From Clostridiales bacterium (lineage in GTDB: Bacteria > Bacillota > Clostridia > Lachnospirales > Lachnospiraceae): 64,000 nucleotides of DNA. Location: the NCBI GenBank assembly GCA_012839295.1, contig DUNO01000008.1, positions 1 through 64,000 of the forward strand, written 5' to 3'. The notes below the pieces were generated by a model. The model was not told where the DNA came from, did no database searches, and saw nothing but the letters and a program-made list of their open reading frames with translations. Both the position numbers and the translations under genes were made by a program. Below are positions 25,305-31,736 of the stretch, in pieces; positions within the stretch are counted from its first letter, which is position 1; each line of letters starts with the position of its first letter.

Positions 25305-25408
25305 ACAAAAAGACGCAAGAACAACCGGAGCTTAACTCCTGATCATTCCCACGTCTCTTAAATAAGACTTCCAACTTTCGTTGGGGTACTTAAGTATTCA
25401 TTTATTCT
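25305..25408 (-). ncRNA. Structured leader with terminator before the late operon
   Basis: A minus-strand promoter (TTGATA at 25438-25443, 17-bp gap, TATAAT at 25415-25420) predicts a transcript from about 25408. It first forms a hairpin (CTTAA/TTAAG enclosing CCAAC-GAAA-GTTGG). A second hairpin has AGACG/CGTCT outside and GGAG/CTCC inside, and is followed by TTTTTG. The late genes start about 120 bases further on. This is the layout of an attenuator or antitermination target. No known riboswitch class is recognised. Confidence 0.6.
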
Positions 25409-25414
25409 ACTTGT

Positions 25415-25443
25415 ATTATATCATCTATAGCAGGGTATATCAA
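25415..25443 (-). promoter_or_regulatory. Sigma-A-type promoter of the late operon
   Basis: TTGATA and TATAAT with exact 17-bp spacing on the minus strand, upstream of the structured leader and the 234-aa gene. It looks like a housekeeping promoter rather than one for an unusual sigma factor. Confidence 0.7.
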
Positions 25444-25497
25444 GTGGAAGGTTAGCATCACAGCCGATTCTAATATGCATTTTCACGCATTAAAACA

Positions 25498-25534
25498 GGG
25501 GCTAGCCTATCATCTTTGTATGATAAACAGCCCC
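25498..25534 (-). terminator. Terminator of the early operon
   Basis: GGGGCT/AGCCCC and TATCAT/ATGATA pair in one hairpin, followed by TGTTTTAAT on the minus strand. It separates the early replication-type genes from the late promoter. Confidence 0.7.
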
Positions 25535-25543
25535 TTAAATTCA

Positions 25544-25711
25544 CTATTTAAGCTCTATATAAGCCTTTTTATACCTACCCTGATTATTCTTTGCAACCTT
25601 AACATTTCTAATCATCGGTTCAAGGAGGTTAACAATAGTTAACAGATCCTGATCGCTAATGTATGATACTTTTATTTTAGCTGTTATCCTGATCAGCTCC
25701 CTTCCGGTCAC
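25544..25711 (-). CDS. Small basic protein (about 55 aa, start uncertain)
   Basis: The open frame reads AKIKVSYISDQDLLTIVNLL and ends RYKKAYIELK, a pattern I have seen in small phage proteins. A GTG at 25711 is possible but lacks a ribosome site. AAGGGAGCTGATCAGGATA resembles the AAAGGAGCTGATCGGAGTG start of the next gene upstream, so the real start may be the rare codon ATA at about 25688. The phased GTTAACA doublet lies inside this gene. Confidence 0.4.
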   Translation of the reverse strand: MTGRELIRITAKIKVSYISDQDLLTIVNLLEPMIRNVKVAKNNQGRYKKAYIELK

Positions 25712-25853
25712 TCAGCATAAGATTAAGCGCTAACGCTTGTATCAGTTCCAGATCACCCAGATTGTCTATGTTCTCAATTATCGCACTGATCTGATCCCGG
25801 CAATCATTCAGAAGCTCCTTGTGATCTACTACGGTTAAATATACTTTATTCAC
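25677..25853 (-). CDS. Hypothetical acidic protein (58 aa)
   Basis: I place the start at GTG 25853, nine bases after AAAGGAG. The product starts MNKVYLTVVDHKELLNDCRD and is mostly helical. A longer frame upstream of it overlaps the zinc-ribbon gene and is not needed. It overlaps both neighbours by a few bases. Function unknown. Confidence 0.5.
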   Translation of the reverse strand: MNKVYLTVVDHKELLNDCRDQISAIIENIDNLGDLELIQALALNLMLSDRKGADQDNS

Positions 25854-26007
25854 TCCGATCAGCTCCTTTCCGGATCCGTGGCTGGTAGATGCTGCCACAG
25901 ATGTAAAGGTACCGGCCACACACCGGGCAGCTCTCTGTATTCATATTATGATATGTATTACATTTCAGACACTTCCGGGAATCATTAATCATAGGTGATC
26001 TACTCAT
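25846..26007 (-). CDS. Zinc-ribbon micro-protein (53 aa)
   Basis: Two CxxC pairs are present: KCLKCNTYHNMNTESCPVCG. This is a treble-clef or rubredoxin-like zinc knuckle. The ATG overlaps the stop of the preceding gene (ATGA) and has an AAGGTG site. Such micro-proteins occur in phage early regions, sometimes as inhibitors of host enzymes; no specific role can be assigned. Confidence 0.6.
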   Translation of the reverse strand: MSRSPMINDSRKCLKCNTYHNMNTESCPVCGRYLYICGSIYQPRIRKGADRSE

Positions 26008-26498
26008 TGGGACACCTTCTTTCTCCTGGCTCTCTCAGCCTTAACTCCCTGGATGTATCCCCAGTTGTAGGCATCAATGAGTTTAAAGGTTGATTCATGC
26101 TCGAAATCGTCAATTGCGTATATCATGTCCATCTGATCATAAAAAGCCTTCTGGCGTCCTATCATACTGAAATTTCTTTCGAGTTGCTCAAATCTGGCGT
26201 TTTGCTCTCTCATCCAGATTACTTTGTCCAAAAGATCAAGCGTTGTAGAAAGGCTTTTCATGGTTGACTCCACATCCTTCCGGATCTCAGGCCTTCTACT
26301 TTTATCAGCCTTAAGATATATCCTTGATATCATTAAATAAACGTCCGCATCCTCACGATTACTGTTCAGTATCAGCATGTCCTCACTTGGATCATAAAAC
26401 AGACTCACCGTCGCTGGATCCTCAATTTCTTTATCAACCAGATCCTCTATGCTGCAGGACTGGATCCGTAATTCTTCATTTACTATTGAATAACTCAT
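26004..26498 (-). CDS. Hypothetical protein (164 aa)
   Basis: The N-terminal half is mixed, then a long helical region (KDVESTMKSLSTTLDLLDKV) and a basic end (GVKAERARRKKVSQ). AAAGGAGAAAATTGT precedes ATG. It belongs to the early operon and is coupled to the zinc-ribbon gene through ATGA. Not recognised. Confidence 0.55.
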   Translation of the reverse strand: MSYSIVNEELRIQSCSIEDLVDKEIEDPATVSLFYDPSEDMLILNSNREDADVYLMISRIYLKADKSRRPEIRKDVESTMKSLSTTLDLLDKVIWMREQNARFEQLERNFSMIGRQKAFYDQMDMIYAIDDFEHESTFKLIDAYNWGYIQGVKAERARRKKVSQ

Positions 26499-26631
26499 AC
26501 AATTTTCTCCTTTTCTACTTGCGCCGGAGAATCACCTATGATAGATTAAAGGTGTAATTCCGGCTATTTTGCTGTGTTTACGGGTTACATTTGCCCTTTC
26601 TCGGTGGTGGTGCACTGGGAAGGGCTTTTTC

Positions 26632-26802
26632 TTAATTCCCATGGACGGAAGCCACCACACTCAGGAATGTCCTTCCCTGGAATGAATCCGTGATGCTGTC
26701 CAGGGTATCATTGAGGCGGTCAAGCTGCTCATTCTGCGCCTGGATCCCCTTATTGATGCCCTGTAAGGCTTCCAGGATGGATTTTAATAATTCATCGTTC
26801 AT
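26632..26802 (-). CDS. Small coiled-coil protein (56 aa)
   Basis: The product (MNDELLKSILEALQGINKGI, then QAQNEQLDRLNDTLDSITDS) shows a clear heptad pattern, so a coiled coil is likely. GGAGCGAG precedes ATG. It lies in the early operon between the zinc-binding protein and the 164-aa ORF. Function unknown. A hairpin with GCCCTT/AAGGGC and a T tract on the plus strand lies just after its stop (about 26591-26632). Confidence 0.5.
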   Translation of the reverse strand: MNDELLKSILEALQGINKGIQAQNEQLDRLNDTLDSITDSFQGRTFLSVVASVHGN

Positions 26803-26823
26803 TTACTCGCTCCTTCCATTTTT

Positions 26824-27126
26824 CTAATCTCTCCACAATTCATTGATATCGCCTGATAGGATTTCATCATCAGTAAAGGTTACACCCTTGTGAAACTGAA
26901 AAACTTTTGAAAATCTGTGTCCATCCTCACAGGTGAATATTACTTTAACGATAGCTCCCCTGTGCAGGTTCTCCACCTTGTGGTTCTCTACTCTGCCTCC
27001 GCCAATTTCCATAACCTCACCACCCTGGTTAATCATCACACTATGAAGATGGCAGTTCTGGCACTCACACACCGGACAACACATTACATTATCTGGTTTT
27101 GCTCCACTTTCATAAAAGTTGTACAT
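26824..27126 (-). CDS. Cysteine-rich zinc-binding protein (100 aa)
   Basis: The N-terminus carries MCCPVCECQNCHLH, a dense cysteine/histidine cluster, and a second possible ligand set appears as TCEDGH. The start at 27126 overlaps the end of the DUF3987 gene and has an AAGGGGAAG site. Co-translation with the DUF3987 protein suggests a partner role in element replication, which is inference. Confidence 0.55.
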   Translation of the reverse strand: MYNFYESGAKPDNVMCCPVCECQNCHLHSVMINQGGEVMEIGGGRVENHKVENLHRGAIVKVIFTCEDGHRFSKVFQFHKGVTFTDDEILSGDINELWRD

Positions 27127-28711
27127 TGTCTTCCCCTTCCTTTTGAACCTTTTGCAATTCATACTCTGGATTGATTTCAATAATATCAGATGGTCTGCCA
27201 CTATTTGAATTGTCCTTGTAAATCCGAATGTATCCGTGGTTTACCAATTCATCCAGTCCCGGCTTCATTTCATCGGCTGTTTTAAACCTTCTACACAAAC
27301 GAAGCAAATCTCTTTTTGTAATGGTTTTGTCACATTTGTCACGTTTGTCACAGCACCTAAGAATATATTTTGCATCCTTGATTTCCTGTGCTTCCGTCAG
27401 TCCTGCAATCTGAAAAGCAGCAATTGCATGATCAAGAAAATACTTCCCTATACTGATGGCTTCATTCATTGTCTGCCCAGTCAATTCAGTCGTGGGAGTG
27501 GATGCCAAATGCTTGACACAATGTAAGATTGCAGCTATCCTCATTGTTTGTCCGTGAAATTTTCCAGCCCAATCCTCAATTTCTTCATAATCATCCAGTA
27601 ATTTACTTTCTATCTCATTGGCAAATGATTCACTTAATATATTAGCCTCCTTGCTGAACCGAATTGTCCTTGTCTCAAACTTCCAATCCCTCAGAGATAA
27701 CAAATTGTTAACAAGATCCTTATAGGCCTTTCTAATATTAGGATTTATAGGTTTGGAATTATATCTTCGTTTTCCAACAATGGAAGAGGGTAAGGAATAT
27801 AAAAACCTTGCAAGCAATCCCCTTTCTCTAAATTCCTTGTTCTGCATAGCATCACTTGCAACTACTGGTTGTGTCATAATCAATAGTGTTAACAAAGGAT
27901 TATTGATACTCTCACCTTTCCTCCCTATCCGGTCAGAAGAATATGGCTCACCTGAATATGATTTTAAGAAAATATCAATATTTGGCTGATTATTGTATCT
28001 CCCTGCCATCATGCCGAATATTCCACCTTCGGCAGTAACAATGGATATACGCTCATTATTTTCCTCCATGATTTTGACCAGGGCTTCCGTTGTAACATCA
28101 TCAACTATAATCCTTAATGGCGTTACTTCCTCCAGTTCATCAAGATCCTTTTGAGCTTCTATGACATCCTTTACAGATGTGTTCTTTTTATTTCCTACAA
28201 CAGCCTTTTTTAAAGAATCCACCTTTTTAGATAGAATATCCTTTTTGATGAGATACTCAGCTATTTCTGGCTGCTTCTCCTTATTTACTTCATCAACATA
28301 TTTATAGACTGGGTCTGTTATCTCCTTCATAGTAGGGGACTTTCGCTCTGATGGTCTGGCAATAACCAGTATGTACAGATTAAGTGGCTCCTTCCAGTCT
28401 TCTTTAGGCTGAACATAAAACTCACCCTGCAAACATAAAGCCATGATCCCTAATATTGCCACTGCAACCATATCAATAGATACCTGCAGGGATTCGGCAA
28501 CCGCTATAGAATAATCTCTAATAACAGCAGGGAAGGCTTCTATTGGGAAAGTTAATAATTGATTTATACCGGGTGTGACAAATGTGACAAAAGGGACAAA
28601 ACCATTTTTATCCAACCCTAAATCTGATTCTTCCTCTGGAATCCTTCTTTCGCATTCTCTAATAATGTCAACAAATCGCTGTTGGTCAAATTCTGTAAAT
28701 TCCTTTTCCAA
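27110..28711 (-). CDS. DUF3987 (YfjI-like) replication-type protein
   Basis: A 533-residue protein with the DUF3987 core: LNLYILVIARPSERKSPTMK resembles a Walker A loop, followed by IIVDDVTTEALVKIMEENNE and TAEGGIFGMMAGRYNN. A winged-helix-like end (KRDLLRLCRRFKTADEMKPG) follows. DUF3987 proteins occur in prophages and islands and are thought to be primase-helicase-like ATPases. The frame opens with TTG at 28711 very close to GGTGGAGGA, and overlaps the 126-aa gene by 94 bases, so the true start may lie downstream. Confidence 0.75.
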   Translation of the reverse strand: MEKEFTEFDQQRFVDIIRECERRIPEEESDLGLDKNGFVPFVTFVTPGINQLLTFPIEAFPAVIRDYSIAVAESLQVSIDMVAVAILGIMALCLQGEFYVQPKEDWKEPLNLYILVIARPSERKSPTMKEITDPVYKYVDEVNKEKQPEIAEYLIKKDILSKKVDSLKKAVVGNKKNTSVKDVIEAQKDLDELEEVTPLRIIVDDVTTEALVKIMEENNERISIVTAEGGIFGMMAGRYNNQPNIDIFLKSYSGEPYSSDRIGRKGESINNPLLTLLIMTQPVVASDAMQNKEFRERGLLARFLYSLPSSIVGKRRYNSKPINPNIRKAYKDLVNNLLSLRDWKFETRTIRFSKEANILSESFANEIESKLLDDYEEIEDWAGKFHGQTMRIAAILHCVKHLASTPTTELTGQTMNEAISIGKYFLDHAIAAFQIAGLTEAQEIKDAKYILRCCDKRDKCDKTITKRDLLRLCRRFKTADEMKPGLDELVNHGYIRIYKDNSNSGRPSDIIEINPEYELQKVQKEGEDNVQLL

Positions 28712-28998
28712 TCCTCCACCGCCTTTTTCTGTCTTTCTTTAAAATCTTTGTCCAGCTCCTTTCTATACCATTCAGCAACCTTCTTCATTTCTGCATCATC
28801 ATTCGCCTTCCATGCAGCATACCAGGCATTGTACCGGTCAGCTACATCCTTCCTGCCGATTCCGGTCAGCTTGACGGCTACCGCTTCCAGGAAGGGCTTG
28901 TCGTACATGGAATATCCCAGAACCTTCTTGAAGAATGCTTCATCAAATACCGTGTCCTGGCTAATGCCGTCATAAAATGATTGCTTATTTACTGCCAC
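28618..28998 (-). CDS. Hypothetical charged protein (126 aa)
   Basis: Begins MAVNKQSFYDGISQDTVFDE and is rich in lysine, glutamate and aromatic residues (AWYAAWKANDDAEMKKVAEW). It follows the HTH gene with no gap and overlaps the DUF3987 start. It is probably an accessory protein for the element's replication. Not recognised. Confidence 0.5.
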   Translation of the reverse strand: MAVNKQSFYDGISQDTVFDEAFFKKVLGYSMYDKPFLEAVAVKLTGIGRKDVADRYNAWYAAWKANDDAEMKKVAEWYRKELDKDFKERQKKAVEDWKRNLQNLTNSDLLTLLENAKEGFQRKNQI

Positions 28999-29244
28999 CT
29001 ACTCACCTACTCGCCTTAATTTACCGTAATTCACTTGTTCCGGCTCCTTTACCTCCTGATCACCGGATAAGTACTCCAGAAGCTTATCTAGGTTGACCAG
29101 CTGCTTCCGGCCAGCATGGAATACCGGGACCTTGTTCTGCTTCACCAGGCCACGAAGGTAATACTCTGTAATGCAACTTTCTGGATCCTCCTGGCGAAGG
29201 TACTCCATACAGCCTGAAATTGTTCTCATTCTAGTTAATGCCAT
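28999..29244 (-). CDS. Excisionase-like HTH protein
   Basis: The segment CITEYYLRGLVKQNKVPVFH followed by AGRKQLVNLDKLLEYL is a MerR/Xis-type winged-helix pattern. I use the ATG at 29244; the upstream GTG frame start contains the ribosome site (AAAGGAG) itself. In the context of an integrase it could be the directionality factor, or it could help replication initiation. Confidence 0.55.
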   Translation of the reverse strand: MALTRMRTISGCMEYLRQEDPESCITEYYLRGLVKQNKVPVFHAGRKQLVNLDKLLEYLSGDQEVKEPEQVNYGKLRRVGE

Positions 29245-29261
29245 ATTATCCCATTCTCCTT

Positions 29262-29570
29262 TCACGTAGTCTCTGTTAATTCCATCATGAGGTCTTGTAG
29301 CAGCTCCTGGCCACTATCGTTGGGTGTGATTTCAAATCGCACCCTTCCATGGATATCCTTAAATGTTAACCCCAATTCCTTCATTGCCTTCTCCCTGAAA
29401 AACAGAAACCAGCTTTCGCCTATTCTGCGTTTAGCCATCTTCCCATCACAATCCGTTCTGAGGCTCCGGCTTGCTTCTCGGTAATAGCATCTACCATTCG
29501 ATGCATCACGTTCGTAATTAACATTTTCGAAAACGAAGTCATTCTCGTTAATAAAGAATGTGCTATTCAT
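29262..29570 (-). CDS. Hypothetical protein (102 aa)
   Basis: Starts MNSTFFINENDFVFENVNYE and contains SRSLRTDCDGKMAKRRIGES. GGGGGATTTT precedes ATG. Early-operon gene between Rha and the HTH gene; its stop is just after the HTH gene's ribosome site. Not recognised. Confidence 0.5.
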   Translation of the reverse strand: MNSTFFINENDFVFENVNYERDASNGRCYYREASRSLRTDCDGKMAKRRIGESWFLFFREKAMKELGLTFKDIHGRVRFEITPNDSGQELLQDLMMELTETT

Positions 29571-29584
29571 AAAATCCCCCTTCC

Positions 29585-30241
29585 TTAACCAGCTATACCA
29601 ATCGCAACCACACTGTTTAATTGTTCCGCTTTAGCTTTACAATCCTTGAATATGTCATGGTGGTCTTTATTCTCATCCATGCCGGCCTGAATGATCTGAG
29701 CAAAGATGTTCTCGATCAGCTTCAGGTAGTTCAATTGCATTATAGTAGCTTCATCAACATGCTTAATTCCAACCGTCTTATTGGCTAAGGTGGTATAGTT
29801 GGTATATAGGTTCTTATACCCTCGGCTGCCACGATTCTTTGCGTATTCCACAAGCTCCTTAATGATTGCTGTCTCTGCCAACCTCACCGGCTTACCTTCC
29901 TTCCGGAAGAATTGCCATTCCTCTGTAGATTGTTCCTGGAGCAGTCGGCGCATGGCATAGAACTGGCGGACAAGCTCCGTTTTAAAGTCAACAACCTTAT
30001 CCGTATTCTTAAGTAGCGTAATAAGGAATGTTGCCTGCTCTTCATTCAAATCAAATATTTCCTCCGGTCTACCGCCGGTACTTTCTGTCTGATGTGCGCC
30101 CAAAAGTCCAAACCGCATGAGCCTATCAGAATACTTCCTTATTGCATCTTTTATCCTTCTGTGATTTATGCCGGTACCCTCCGCAATAATTAAGCTATCA
30201 GTAAATACCTCTTTCCCTTTCAGAATAACTAAATCCTGCAA
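29585..30241 (-). CDS. Rha-family phage regulatory protein
   Basis: The N-terminal segment KGKEVFTDSLIIAEGTGINH followed by IRKYSDRLMRFG and ending TFLITLLKNTDKVVDFKTEL is the Rha family pattern. The C-terminal half is helical. I place the start at TTG 30241, nine bases after AAGGAGG; an ATG 30 bases upstream has no site. Rha proteins are lysogeny-associated regulators, first noted as interfering with phage growth when a host factor is absent. Confidence 0.7.
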   Translation of the reverse strand: MQDLVILKGKEVFTDSLIIAEGTGINHRRIKDAIRKYSDRLMRFGLLGAHQTESTGGRPEEIFDLNEEQATFLITLLKNTDKVVDFKTELVRQFYAMRRLLQEQSTEEWQFFRKEGKPVRLAETAIIKELVEYAKNRGSRGYKNLYTNYTTLANKTVGIKHVDEATIMQLNYLKLIENIFAQIIQAGMDENKDHHDIFKDCKAKAEQLNSVVAIGIAG

Positions 30242-30422
30242 TAACGATTTCCTCCTTTTCCTTGATATCATTTATTATTACAGATTCCAATTTTTTAAAC
30301 TTTTTCTCCACAGCTTTTCTGTGCGATATTGCACAATACAGTTCCCTGGCTCTCAGATCAGCCAATATTCAGATTTTCTTTACCCTGGCAGAGCTGCCGG
30401 GTGATAGTTGTTATGTAGCAAC

Positions 30423-30617
30423 TTAGTTCTCGATCAGCTCGGTTACATCGACTTCCAAAGCTGCAGCAAGTCGTCCAATTGTCTGCGGTCTAGCTACTGA
30501 TCCATTTCTAAGTTTGCTTAAAGTAATAACATTTACTCCGCTTTTCTTAGATAAATCTTTAGCACTCATACATTTAGTTGCCAATATAATATCGAATTTC
30601 TTATTATTCAGTTTCAC
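30423..30617 (-). CDS. Cro-like XRE-family HTH protein
   Basis: A 64-residue single-domain HTH: CMSAKDLSKKSGVNVITLSK then LRNGSVARPQTIGRLAAALE. It is divergent from the CI-like repressor across a shared operator region. It likely acts as the early switch protein. GGGGG precedes ATG. Confidence 0.8.
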   Translation of the reverse strand: MKLNNKKFDIILATKCMSAKDLSKKSGVNVITLSKLRNGSVARPQTIGRLAAALEVDVTELIEN

Positions 30618-30642
30618 TTCAATCCCCCTTTCTATTTACCAC

Positions 30643-30681
30643 TTTCAACAGTATAATACCGCTTTTAACAGTATATGTCAA
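30643..30681 (-). promoter_or_regulatory. Early promoter overlapped by repressor-site candidates
   Basis: On the minus strand TTGACA (30676-30681) and TATTAT (30653-30658) are 17 bp apart. Two direct repeats, TTTCAACAGTATA and TTTTAACAGTATA, 20 bp apart, lie over this promoter (30643 and 30663). They are good operator candidates for the CI/Cro pair. Confidence 0.65.
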
Positions 30682-30707
30682 TCATATTTTATTAATTAAT
30701 TTTATAC

Positions 30708-30736
30708 TTGTGTTATACCCAAATTAGTGATACTAT
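30708..30736 (+). promoter_or_regulatory. Promoter of the CI-like repressor
   Basis: TTGTGT (30708-30713), a 17-bp gap, and TACTAT (30731-30736) face right, 34 bases before the repressor ATG with its GGAGGT site. Confidence 0.5.
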
Positions 30737-30769
30737 AATTACATATTTGTTTCATACGGAGGTATTAAT

Positions 30770-31264
30770 ATGAGTTCATTTGAAATATTTCAAAGTAGAA
30801 TAAAAGAGTTGCGAGAAGAGAGAGGAATGACCCAAAAGGATTTTAGTGAATTTATTGGCATCTCACAACAAACCCTATCAGGCTATGAAAGAGGAGTAAC
30901 TACTCCCTCACCTGATGCTTTAAGAAACATTGCAGAAAAATGCAATATATCAGTAGACTGGTTATTAGGATTAAGCGATAAGAAATACTTGACTTATAAA
31001 ATCGAAACTTACTCGGATCTGTTTGGAGAATTGATAAAATTATACGATGCAAAAAGATTTGAAATTGAAACAATGGCTTCAAACAAGGTTCTTAATTTAA
31101 CCGTTCTTACCTTTGATGATATTGTAATTCCAAAGTTTATGGAGGATTGGATGAATATATTAGCACTACGATATAATCGCTCCGTGGATGATGAATTATA
31201 TAGCATTTGGCTTGAAAGAACGCTCGCTAAATATGATATTCCTATAGAAAATGACAGTAATTAA
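30770..31264 (+). CDS. CI-like XRE-family repressor
   Basis: The N-terminal HTH is clear: LREERGMTQKDFSEFIGISQ then QTLSGYERGVTTPSPDALRN, ending SVDWLLGLSD. The remaining 90 residues are helical without a LexA-type peptidase pair, so release by RecA cleavage is unlikely. An antirepressor or satellite-style helper signal is a better guess. It is divergent from the cro-like gene. Confidence 0.8.
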   Translation: MSSFEIFQSRIKELREERGMTQKDFSEFIGISQQTLSGYERGVTTPSPDALRNIAEKCNISVDWLLGLSDKKYLTYKIETYSDLFGELIKLYDAKRFEIETMASNKVLNLTVLTFDDIVIPKFMEDWMNILALRYNRSVDDELYSIWLERTLAKYDIPIENDSN

Positions 31265-31382
31265 AAGCAATCCCAGCGTACCACCGCCAGCACCAACACA
31301 TTGACAGCATAATATGTTTAACCGGGCAGCCGGTGGGGCGCTTCCTTCCGTCCTGAGTCTTGCAGGAAGGGGGTTGGTGCCA

Positions 31383-31472
31383 ATGTATATTACATATAGT
31401 GATTTATTTACTTTTGTAATCATGCTTGCAGCTATAATAACCCTTGTCAGAAATGACAGGCACAAAAAATAG
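31383..31472 (+). CDS. Small hydrophobic type I toxin-like peptide (29 aa)
   Basis: The peptide has one membrane helix (DLFTFVIMLAAIITLV) and a charged tail (RNDRHKK), the pattern of TxpA/holin-like toxins of Firmicutes. AGGGGG lies nine bases before ATG. The stop is followed at once by a strong hairpin (GCGCC/GGCGC), and an antisense promoter lies downstream on the other strand. This gene plus the antisense RNA form a TxpA/RatA-like pair. Toxicity is inferred. Confidence 0.65.
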   Translation: MYITYSDLFTFVIMLAAIITLVRNDRHKK

Positions 31473-31560
31473 CGCCCCTGCTCTCGTAAAGTAAGGCGCT
31501 ATTTTGTAACTTATTTTCACCAGGGCGGATAGGTTCGAGCTATCCTCCGGCTGTCTTGTT
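31465..31560 (-). ncRNA. Antisense RNA (RatA-like antitoxin candidate)
   Basis: A consensus promoter faces left: TTGACA (31590-31595), 17 bp, TATAAT (31567-31572). The transcript would begin near 31560 and end at a hairpin with TATTTTTTG after the GCGCC stem (stem about 31466-31504). It would overlap the 3' end of the toxin mRNA. A GGATAGCTCGAACCTATCC hairpin lies inside. This matches the layout of type I antitoxins that pair with the toxin mRNA 3' region. Confidence 0.65.
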
Positions 31561-31566
31561 AAGCAT

Positions 31567-31595
31567 ATTATACTCCATTAGCGTAGTAATGTCAA
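31567..31595 (-). promoter_or_regulatory. Consensus promoter of the antisense RNA
   Basis: Perfect -35 TTGACA and perfect -10 TATAAT with 17-bp spacing on the minus strand. There is no ORF behind it, which points to a non-coding RNA. Confidence 0.8.
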
Positions 31596-31604
31596 TGTTG
31601 TAAA

Positions 31605-31634
31605 AAGCCGCCCCGGCGGTAACCAGGGCGGCTT
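31605..31634 (-). terminator. Hairpin terminator upstream of the antisense promoter
   Basis: AAGCCGCCC and GGGCGGCTT form a 9-bp GC-rich stem, followed by TTTTT on the minus strand. It would shield the antisense RNA unit from readthrough from the integrase side. Confidence 0.6.
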
Positions 31635-31652
31635 AAACGATACCATATAAGC

Positions 31653-31705
31653 AAGAGCCTATACAATATACCTTCGACAAGTATTATTGTACCATACAGG
31701 CTCTT
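31653..31705. repeat. Inverted repeat in the integrase leader
   Basis: AAGAGCCT and AGGCTCTT form the outer stem; TACAATA and TATTGTA form an inner stem. It lies 20-80 bases before the integrase start and could be an operator, an Xis/Int site or a translational control hairpin. Confidence 0.5.
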
Positions 31706-31736
31706 TCAATACAATACAGAAAGGATGTTTGATACA

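Noticed and set aside
31196-31465. An 89-codon minus-strand frame antisense to the toxin
   Set aside because: It overlaps the toxin and repressor end, has no ribosome site and is better explained as antisense of the toxin region.
31500-31560. A tRNA-like GGTTCGA T-arm
   Set aside because: No acceptor or anticodon arms fit; the sequence is explained by the antisense RNA hairpin.
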